In this document: one piece after another, positions 1 to 4,626 of the stretch | Position numbering within the stretch: the stretch's first letter is position 1 | Layout: the number at the start of each line of letters is the position of its first letter | Assembly: GCA_017380355.1 (NCBI GenBank) | Contig: JAFOED010000021.1 | Span: forward strand, 1-5,367 | DNA: 5,367 nucleotides | Direction: 5' to 3' | Source of the DNA: Ruminococcus sp. | GTDB taxonomy: Bacteria; Bacillota; Clostridia; Oscillospirales; Acutalibacteraceae | Notes under the pieces: generated by a model | Told to the model about the DNA's origin: nothing | Seen by the model: the letters and a program-made list of their open reading frames with translations, nothing else | The model's database searches: none | Program-made: the position numbers and the translations under genes

Positions 1-76
1 AAAGCCTGAAGAGTCAAAAGCTTACATCGTTGCTGACGGTGAAACAACTGGCATGGACGTATTCTTCTGCGAATAA
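1..76 (+). CDS. 3' end of an unidentified gene
   Basis: The window opens inside an open frame whose first full codon is at position 2 and which ends at a TAA at 74-76. The visible 24 residues end in GMDVFFCE. This is too short for me to recognise a family. The frame is supported by an immediate strong terminator downstream and by codon use (GAC, GGT, TTC) like that of the neighbouring genes. No function is assigned. Confidence 0.65.
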   Translation, partial: KPEESKAYIVADGETTGMDVFFCE

Positions 77-95
77 TTTTTAAATTAAACGCACT

Positions 96-130
96 AAAGG
101 CGAAGCAGTTTTTCTGCTTCGCCTTTTTGT
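96..130 (+). terminator. Rho-independent terminator of the first gene
   Basis: A perfect 13-bp stem pairs 96-108 with 114-126 around a five-T loop, and the descending arm runs into a T-rich tail. It lies 19 nt after the stop codon at 74-76, so it ends that transcript. Confidence 0.92.
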
Positions 131-135
131 TTTGC

Positions 136-171
136 AAAAAACAAACGGCTTATCAAAGACAAGCCGTTTGT
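136..171 (-). terminator. Rho-independent terminator of the - strand membrane protein gene
   Basis: An 11-bp perfect inverted repeat pairs 141-151 with 161-171 around a 9-nt loop. Read on the - strand, the stem is followed by a T-run (A-run at 136-140 on the + strand). It lies 8 nt beyond the stop codon at 180-182 of the - strand gene and converges with the terminator at 96-130. Confidence 0.88.
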
Positions 172-179
172 GATACATA

Positions 180-794
180 TTAATCTTCTCTTCTGCTTCT
201 CAGCTCTGCTAAGATAGCGTCGATGTCGTCTGCAGTAGAATCAAAAGAAGTTTCAAAATCATCTTCGTAGTGAGGTTCTTCGAATGCCACGTCTTCATCA
301 AAACTAGCAGGCACATCAAAATCGTGTTCTTCAATCATAACTTCTGCAGGGGTCTTATCTTCTACAACTTTCGTAGGGACACGCTTTGGAACACGTCTGA
401 TAGTCGGTTGAGTTTCAGTGTCTTCCTTATCGCCTTTTTTAGTTCTTATCATATCACCAAGAGTAAGTCCGATATATCCGCACAGGAAATAGCACACAAG
501 AAAGATAATACTATTAATAGGAGACACTGCGAAGTTACCGTAAATAAACATACTAGGCAGATAAAGTGCCGGAGCGATAAGAGCGAGAATTATATCGCTC
601 TTCTTTTTTGTAGCGTAAAACATATTACACAAAAGTGCTGTAAGTGGGAACAACGCTATGTAAAAAAGCGTAGCTATAATACCCTCTTTGTTTCCTGTAA
701 ACACCAGAATAGTAGGTGAAACAAGATACACAATACCGATGATAATAATATATGGTAAAAATGCTTTAATCTTTTTTTCAAAGATATCTTCCAT
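180..794 (-). CDS. Four-helix membrane protein with long acidic cytoplasmic tail
   Basis: A 204-residue protein of unknown function. A longer frame opens at 857, but I chose the ATG at 794 because a strong ribosome binding site (- strand AAGGAGGA at 801-808) sits six bases before it and the predicted promoter lies inside the extra 21 codons. Residues 1-10 are charged. Four hydrophobic stretches follow at about 12-32, 38-60, 67-86 and 91-113, separated by short loops, one basic (residues 62-65, TKKK). The last 90 residues look soluble: a basic Arg/Pro/Lys patch near 132-142, then a strongly acidic Asp/Glu/Phe stretch (about 145-190), ending in a short amphipathic segment, DDIDAILAELRSRRED. The lysines after helices 2 and 4 favour a cytoplasmic tail. 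It stands alone between its own promoter and terminator, divergent from mgtE. I do not recognise a named domain. Confidence 0.85.
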   Translation of the reverse strand: MEDIFEKKIKAFLPYIIIIGIVYLVSPTILVFTGNKEGIIATLFYIALFPLTALLCNMFYATKKKSDIILALIAPALYLPSMFIYGNFAVSPINSIIFLVCYFLCGYIGLTLGDMIRTKKGDKEDTETQPTIRRVPKRVPTKVVEDKTPAEVMIEEHDFDVPASFDEDVAFEEPHYEDDFETSFDSTADDIDAILAELRSRRED

Positions 795-800
795 TTTATC

Positions 801-808
801 TCCTCCTT
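801..808 (-). promoter_or_regulatory. Ribosome binding site fixing the start at 794
   Basis: The - strand reads AAGGAGGA followed by GATAAA and then ATG at 794. This near-perfect site and spacing favour 794 over the upstream ATG at 857. Confidence 0.85.
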
Positions 809-822
809 TTTCTAGCTCACTT

Positions 823-851
823 ATTATACTCAATACTAGATTTAAAATCAA
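823..851 (-). promoter_or_regulatory. Vegetative-type promoter of the four-helix protein gene
   Basis: On the - strand TTGATT (846-851) and TATAAT (823-828) are separated by exactly 17 nt. This is a good housekeeping sigma promoter with a perfect -10 box, about 30 nt before the start codon at 794. It is arranged back to back with the mgtE promoter. Confidence 0.8.
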
Positions 852-884
852 GGGCAAAAGATTTAATTTTTTATGAATGTGCGG

Positions 885-913
885 TTGACTTATTTTTTTT
901 CATAGTATAAAAT
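885..913 (+). promoter_or_regulatory. Predicted promoter of the mgtE leader and gene
   Basis: TTGACT at 885-890 and TAAAAT at 908-913 are 17 nt apart, each one base from consensus. Transcription would begin near 920, giving a 5' leader of about 190 nt before mgtE. An overlapping TATAAA at 906-911 with 15-nt spacing is a poorer alternative. Confidence 0.65.
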
Positions 914-947
914 TATATTATGAGTGCGTATGCACTAATTTCACTTA

Positions 948-1099
948 AAAAGGGGCGAGAATTAATGGACGCTGGAAGTACCACCGGCAACCCGCAGGGG
1001 CGAAGTACAACCGAAAACAGTACGTGGTCTTTTATTAGCGTCTGTTTTCACTTCTGACCCTTTTGGGCTGTCTTCTACTTCCGCCTAAATCAAATTAGG
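948..1099 (+). ncRNA. Candidate structured cis-regulatory leader of mgtE
   Basis: The 5' leader shows several complementary segments found by eye. Nested pairs are 948-954 with 1058-1064 (7 bp), 968-973 with 1037-1042 (6 bp), 980-984 with 1024-1028 (5 bp) and 1005-1008 with 1020-1023 (4 bp). A further 8-bp match, 1013-1020 with 1042-1049, crosses the 968-973 stem, so it is either a pseudoknot or a competing state. Another 7-bp option pairs 974-980 with 1076-1082. A final 5-bp hairpin (1084-1088 with 1095-1099) covers the first bases of the mgtE ribosome binding site. Mg2+ transporter genes are often controlled through their leaders (M-box, Mg2+-sensing leader peptides), but I see no M-box consensus here. 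That this leader senses Mg2+ is inference. No T-run follows any stem, so control at translation, or by Rho, is more likely than intrinsic attenuation. Confidence 0.45.
965..1057 (+). CDS. Possible 30-residue leader peptide upstream of mgtE
   Basis: An ATG at 965 opens a 30-codon frame ending at a TGA at 1055-1057, wholly inside the mgtE leader and 53 nt before mgtE. AAGGGG at 950-955 could serve as a ribosome binding site with one G-U pair and 9-nt spacing. The product begins MDAGSTTGNPQGRSTT and ends ENSTWSFISVCFHF: first Ser/Thr/Gly/Asn-rich with one Pro, then Trp and aromatic. It has no signal peptide and no clear helix. Residues 4-12 and 13-21 are an approximate 9-residue repeat. Codons such as CGA, GGG, CCG and ACG are unlike those of the neighbouring genes. 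The frame may therefore be a by-product of a structured RNA, or a regulatory peptide whose translation, not its product, matters. The stem 948-954/1058-1064 would mask its ribosome binding site. Confidence 0.4.
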   Translation: MDAGSTTGNPQGRSTTENSTWSFISVCFHF

Positions 1100-1102
1100 A
1101 GG
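1097..1102 (+). promoter_or_regulatory. mgtE ribosome binding site, partly covered by a small hairpin
   Basis: AGGAGG sits 8 nt before the mgtE ATG. CCTAA at 1084-1088 can pair with TTAGG at 1095-1099 around a six-base loop, which would hide half of the site. The hairpin is only 5 bp, so it could be opened easily by an alternative upstream fold or a nearby ribosome. Confidence 0.7.
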
Positions 1103-1110
1103 ATTATTTT

Positions 1111-2490
1111 ATGGAAAGGAACACAGTCACTTTATTCGAGACGATTGTAACATTGCTCGAAAATAAAAGGTATGCGACTTTAAGGGACATTCTCTCAACG
1201 ATGAACCCTGTCGATATAGCCGGTGTATTTGAAGACATTCAGGACGAAAAAACTGCGGTACTCTTCAGACTTCTGCCTAAAGAACTTGCGGCTGAAGCTT
1301 TCGTCGAAATGGATGAAGACACTCAGGAATTGCTTATTCACGGCTTCTCCGACACCGAGCTCAAAGAAGTCATCGACGAACTGTATGTCGACGACGCGGT
1401 TGACATCATCGAAGAAATGCCTGCTAACGTCGTAAAACGTATTCTGCGTCAGGCTGACCCTGATGTCAGAAAGCAGATCAACGAAATCTTGAAATACCCA
1501 GAAGACTCTGCCGGTTCGATTATGACTACTGAGTTTGTAAAACTCAGACCAAAAATGACCGCAGAAGAAGCTATTAAGCGAATCCGTCGTACGGGTATTG
1601 ACAAAGAAACAATCTACACCTGTTATGTCTCCGACGAATCATCAAAGCTCATCGGTATCGTCACTATCAAGAGCTTGCTTTTAGCTGAAGATGAAGACAT
1701 CATCGAAGATATTATGGAAACAAACGTCATCTCGGTTAACACCCTGGATGACCAGGAAAACGTTGTACAGGTATTCAACAAATATAACTTCTTAGCCGTT
1801 CCTGTTGTCGATAAGGAAAACCGCTTAGTTGGTATCGTTACTGTCGACGACGCTATCGACGTAATGGAAGAAGAGGCTACTGAGGATATCCAGAAGGTTG
1901 CGGCTATCACTCCGACAACCGACAAGCCTTATGATAAATTAAGTGTAGGCGAGATTTTTAAGAGCCGTATTCCATGGCTTTTAATCCTCATGGTATCTGC
2001 GACATTCACTACTATGATTATCAACGGCTTTGAAGAGAGCCTCGCTGCATCCATCGTGCTCACAGGATTCATCCCTATGCTGATGGGTACCGGCGGTAAC
2101 TCAGGTTCACAGTCATCAGTTACTATCATCCGTTCACTCTCTCTGGGTGAAATTGAGTTTAAAGATATTTTCAGGGTTATCTTTAAAGAATCGAGAGTTT
2201 CTATGCTTTGCGGTGTTGTTTTAGGTGCAGCAAACTTCGTAAAGATGCTGTTAGTAGACAGACTTCTGCTCGGCTACGACGAAGTAACCATTATGGTTTC
2301 GTTAGTCGTATCACTCACCTTGCTTCTCACCGTAATTTGTGCGAAAATCGTCGGATGTACACTACCGATGCTGATTAAGAAAATCGGCTTTGACCCTGCA
2401 GTTGTAGCGTCACCGTTTATCACAACTATACTCGACGCACTCTCGCTGTTCATCTACTTTATGATTGCACAGCTCGTGCTCGGAATATAA
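1111..2490 (+). CDS. mgtE: Magnesium transporter/channel MgtE
   Basis: A 459-residue inner-membrane Mg2+ channel, the usual length for the family. Domains in order: the helical MgtE N domain (about 10-128, acidic-rich); CBS 1 (about 135-195, beginning DSAGSIMTTEFVKL and containing IGIVTIKSLLLA); CBS 2 (about 200-258, with LVGIVTVDDAIDVMEEEATEDI); a connecting plug helix; and a membrane domain from about 286 to 459 with five hydrophobic segments. The family motif GTGGNSGSQS lies at 326-335, and Asp442 in the last helix matches the conserved pore Asp of Thermus MgtE (Asp432). In characterised MgtE, the cytosolic N and CBS domains bind Mg2+ and close the pore when Mg2+ is plentiful; the many Asp/Glu residues here fit this. 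The start is set by AGGAGG at 1097-1102, 8 nt before ATG. It is monocistronic, behind a long leader that probably regulates it, and is closed by the terminator at 2501. Confidence 0.97.
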   Translation: MERNTVTLFETIVTLLENKRYATLRDILSTMNPVDIAGVFEDIQDEKTAVLFRLLPKELAAEAFVEMDEDTQELLIHGFSDTELKEVIDELYVDDAVDIIEEMPANVVKRILRQADPDVRKQINEILKYPEDSAGSIMTTEFVKLRPKMTAEEAIKRIRRTGIDKETIYTCYVSDESSKLIGIVTIKSLLLAEDEDIIEDIMETNVISVNTLDDQENVVQVFNKYNFLAVPVVDKENRLVGIVTVDDAIDVMEEEATEDIQKVAAITPTTDKPYDKLSVGEIFKSRIPWLLILMVSATFTTMIINGFEESLAASIVLTGFIPMLMGTGGNSGSQSSVTIIRSLSLGEIEFKDIFRVIFKESRVSMLCGVVLGAANFVKMLLVDRLLLGYDEVTIMVSLVVSLTLLLTVICAKIVGCTLPMLIKKIGFDPAVVASPFITTILDALSLFIYFMIAQLVLGI

Positions 2491-2500
2491 AATATAAAAT

Positions 2501-2531
2501 AAAGAGGCACCAGATACGGTGCCTCTTTTTT
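2501..2531 (+). terminator. Rho-independent terminator of mgtE
   Basis: A perfect 11-bp stem pairs 2501-2511 with 2518-2528 around a 6-nt loop and ends in a six-T run (2526-2531). It starts 10 nt after the mgtE stop codon. Confidence 0.94.
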
Positions 2532-2536
2532 AGCGC

Positions 2537-2570
2537 AAAAGAAAAGGCAGTCAAACGACTGCCTTTTTTC
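2537..2570 (-). terminator. Rho-independent terminator of the lipoprotein gene
   Basis: An 11-bp stem pairs 2542-2552 with 2557-2567 around the loop AAAC. Read on the - strand it lies just past the stop codon at 2575-2577 and continues into T-rich sequence. It also has a T-run on the + strand, so it may back up the mgtE terminator and act in both directions. Confidence 0.88.
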
Positions 2571-2574
2571 TTAC

Positions 2575-3222
2575 TTATTTTTTCTCAATGAGGTTACCCT
2601 CAGCATCATACTTGTATGAAATCTCGTTGCCTGCTTCGTCTGTTTTATAGATAACGTAGTACTTGATTTCGCCTGCGCCTGTGTACTCAGTCATCTTTGT
2701 ACACTCTTTCTGTGAGCCGTACTCGTACTCTGTGTATGACTTAAGAGTATCGTCACCATTGTAACGGTAAACTCTGCTTTCAAGACCGATAGGATTGTAC
2801 TCATATACAACGTAATTGTTTACTTCACCTTTTTCGTTAAGGTTTGAATACTTCTGAATACGATTATACTCATCATAAACGATTTCTGCGCTACCCTTAA
2901 CCTTTTCATCTTTACCGTAGTAAATCTTCTTGGTCTCGTTGCCGTTTTCATCAAACTCGTACATAGTGTAGCCTAAGAGGTTACCCTTTGTATCGTATGA
3001 TGCGTTCTTAATACAGTTGCCTTCGTCATCATAATCATTCTTGTAGTAACCTGTTGCGTGGCCGTCTTTGTCATAGCCATACGCTGTAAGGTCATCAGGA
3101 ATACCATTTTTATCCTTATCCTTACTATCGCCACAACCAGCAAATAAAACTGCACAGGATAAAACAAGAATAACTGCTAATAATACAGATGTAAATCTTT
3201 TTAAGAAAGTTGCTTTAAGCAT
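2575..3222 (-). CDS. Lipoprotein built of tyrosine- and acid-rich repeats
   Basis: A 215-residue exported lipoprotein of unknown function. Residues 1-29 form a signal peptide (basic start, hydrophobic 12-27) and the lipobox LFAGC puts the lipidated cysteine at 30. DKDKNGIPDD follows at 35-44, resembling a DxDxNGxxD calcium-binding loop of EF-hand, dockerin or thrombospondin type 3 kind. From about 47 to the end the protein consists of tandem units of roughly 24-28 residues, with equivalent tyrosines near 64, 88, 116, 140, 166 and 192. The best-kept unit is Y-E-F-D-E-N-G-N-E and the pattern is Tyr-x-x-Asp-x-x-Gly-Asn. This recalls the YD/RHS and MORN-type repeats of surface proteins and suggests stacked beta hairpins, but I do not assign it to a named family. 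AAAGGAG lies 7 nt before the ATG at 3222. It is monocistronic, with its own promoter and terminator, divergent from the lipase gene. Confidence 0.9.
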   Translation of the reverse strand: MLKATFLKRFTSVLLAVILVLSCAVLFAGCGDSKDKDKNGIPDDLTAYGYDKDGHATGYYKNDYDDEGNCIKNASYDTKGNLLGYTMYEFDENGNETKKIYYGKDEKVKGSAEIVYDEYNRIQKYSNLNEKGEVNNYVVYEYNPIGLESRVYRYNGDDTLKSYTEYEYGSQKECTKMTEYTGAGEIKYYVIYKTDEAGNEISYKYDAEGNLIEKK

Positions 3223-3244
3223 AATAATTCTCCTTTGTCTATAT

Positions 3245-3258
3245 GTACATAATTGTAC
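3245..3258. repeat. Short palindrome in the 5' leader of the lipoprotein gene
   Basis: GTACA (3245-3249) and TGTAC (3254-3258) form an inverted repeat with a 5-bp arm and 4-nt spacer. It lies downstream of the lipoprotein -10 box and upstream of its ribosome binding site, where a repressor operator could sit. Such short AT-rich palindromes also occur by chance. Confidence 0.3.
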
Positions 3259-3268
3259 TTCAAATTAA

Positions 3269-3296
3269 ATTATAACACCAAATATATTAGTGTCAA
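3269..3296 (-). promoter_or_regulatory. Consensus promoter of the lipoprotein gene
   Basis: On the - strand a perfect TTGACA (3291-3296) and a perfect TATAAT (3269-3274) are separated by 16 nt, about 47 nt before the start codon at 3222. This is the best promoter in the window and predicts strong housekeeping-type expression unless it is repressed. Confidence 0.88.
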
Positions 3297-3335
3297 CAAC
3301 AAAATTGTAACCCTATATTAAGAAATGGAGCATTT

Positions 3336-4571
3336 ATGAAGAGAATAACGGCAATAATACTTTCTGTAACAATGGCTTTTTGGGGGTCTTTTATGCTCAC
3401 TTCTTGTGAAACAATAACACAAAATTACACGCTGAATTTCGTCACTACTCCGATGAAAAGTTCAGATGACATCGCACACGTCCCGTACAACATATCATTC
3501 GACGAAAGTATTTTTTCGTCCTCTCCGAGTGAGTTTTCTCCCACTCTTGCGAAAACCGCTATGGTACTGTCATCTGGTGCGTACGACAGCGACTTTACTC
3601 AGCTTAATCTCGACGCGCTCGGATTTACTCACAAAGCAAAGTTTAATTACTCAAGCTCGTACGACCCACAGGCTGTCGGTATATCAATAGCAAAAAGAGA
3701 GATAGCAAACACCACTATAGTCGCAATAGTGCTCCGTGGAACATACAAAAAAGAATGGCATTCAAATTTCGATATAGGTCGCAATATAAACGAAACAAAC
3801 ATCCACGAAGGTTTTTTTAAAGCCAGCAACTTTGCACTCAAAAAGCTCTCGCAGTATATGTCAAACTATATGGTAAACGAAAACGAATGCAAATTCTTTG
3901 TGACTGGTCACTCACGCGCAGGAGCAGTAGCAAACCTTATGTCAAAAACGCTTATCGACACCTACACAGCAGACAAAGTCTACGCGTACACCTTTGCTTC
4001 TCCTAACACAACCACCGCTTTAAACGCCAACATAGAGCTTTACAGCGGAATTTTTAACTTTGTAAACCCTGATGACTTTATTTCATACGTCCCACTAAGT
4101 AACTGGGGATTTACTAAATACGGAACCACAATCGAGTTTTTCTCTAGCGAAGAAGAACGAAAAAACAAGCTATCAAGGGTAAACGAAAAATATAAAACCT
4201 ATCGAAACAGAGAGCTGAAAACATCTGACAAAGAAACTCTCTCGCTGTTTTTAGACTCTGCGTACGAAATAGCTCCTACTGTTAAAGATTACTACGACAC
4301 AAAATACGATGTACTGGGAATACAGATGAGTATGTACGACTATATGAATATGGTCGCACAGATTATTAACGAAGAAAACGTGATTTCAAACGGGCTTATC
4401 ATCTTAGGCAGTGATGCAACGGTGTTTAAAGACATAAAAGATTTTCTGCTCATCGGCATGGATGATTTTTCGCGTACAACTACCCCTGATTTTGATAACT
4501 CACTCATCAGCTACACCCACAGTGCCGAAACATATCTTAGTTATCTGGAAGTGTATATTGAAGATATGTGA
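3336..4571 (+). CDS. Class 3 family lipase-like lipoprotein
   Basis: A 411-residue exported alpha/beta hydrolase of the Lipase_3 type, likely an acyl-ester hydrolase. Its natural substrate cannot be read from the sequence. Residues 1-23 are a signal peptide; the lipobox LTSC gives Cys24 as the lipid anchor. VLRGTYKKEWHSN (132-144) fits the family's oxyanion-hole strand. The nucleophile elbow GHSRAG has Ser193, followed by YAYTFASPNTT (216-226), another family signature. The acid is most likely Asp247 in NPDDFISYVP, and the base is His395 in YTHSAETY, so the triad is complete. Between Asp247 and His395 lie 147 residues, much more than in compact fungal lipases, which suggests an inserted cap. 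GGAG at 3327-3330 lies 5 nt before the ATG. A weak promoter (TTCAAA 3259-3264, TATATT 3283-3288) is possible but uncertain. No terminator separates it from the next gene. It is divergent from the repeat lipoprotein. Confidence 0.9.
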   Translation: MKRITAIILSVTMAFWGSFMLTSCETITQNYTLNFVTTPMKSSDDIAHVPYNISFDESIFSSSPSEFSPTLAKTAMVLSSGAYDSDFTQLNLDALGFTHKAKFNYSSSYDPQAVGISIAKREIANTTIVAIVLRGTYKKEWHSNFDIGRNINETNIHEGFFKASNFALKKLSQYMSNYMVNENECKFFVTGHSRAGAVANLMSKTLIDTYTADKVYAYTFASPNTTTALNANIELYSGIFNFVNPDDFISYVPLSNWGFTKYGTTIEFFSSEEERKNKLSRVNEKYKTYRNRELKTSDKETLSLFLDSAYEIAPTVKDYYDTKYDVLGIQMSMYDYMNMVAQIINEENVISNGLIILGSDATVFKDIKDFLLIGMDDFSRTTTPDFDNSLISYTHSAETYLSYLEVYIEDM

Positions 4572-4600
4572 TTGATTTTTTATCGTCAAAATAATATAAT
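4572..4600 (+). promoter_or_regulatory. Promoter of the hydroxyacid dehydrogenase gene
   Basis: TTGATT (4572-4577) and a perfect TATAAT (4595-4600) are 17 nt apart and begin directly after the lipase stop codon (4569-4571). The boxes and spacing are identical to the promoter at 823-851. Transcription would start near 4607, about 20 nt before the start codon. Confidence 0.82.
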
Positions 4601-4626
4601 GAGAAAAAACGCTGTGAGGTAAAAAT

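Noticed and set aside
270..719. + strand open frame of 149 codons opposite the four-helix protein gene
   Set aside because: It is the antisense of a well-supported gene, with no ribosome binding site or domain and a composition rich in His, Cys and Arg typical of shadow frames.
795..857. N-terminal extension of the four-helix protein to the ATG at 857
   Set aside because: The predicted promoter and the strong ribosome binding site fall within these codons, so the start at 794 is favoured.
1056..1068. Terminator-like hairpin in the mgtE leader
   Set aside because: Only three G-C pairs (1058-1060 with 1065-1067) form around TTTT and no T-run follows, so intrinsic termination is not supported.
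920..1110. M-box (ykoK) magnesium riboswitch upstream of mgtE
   Set aside because: This is the expected element, but the M-box core segments as I know them could not be matched. A covariance search would decide.
1623..2129. - strand open frames inside mgtE
   Set aside because: They lie antisense to an unmistakable mgtE, are Ser/Thr-rich shadows, and have no ribosome binding site.
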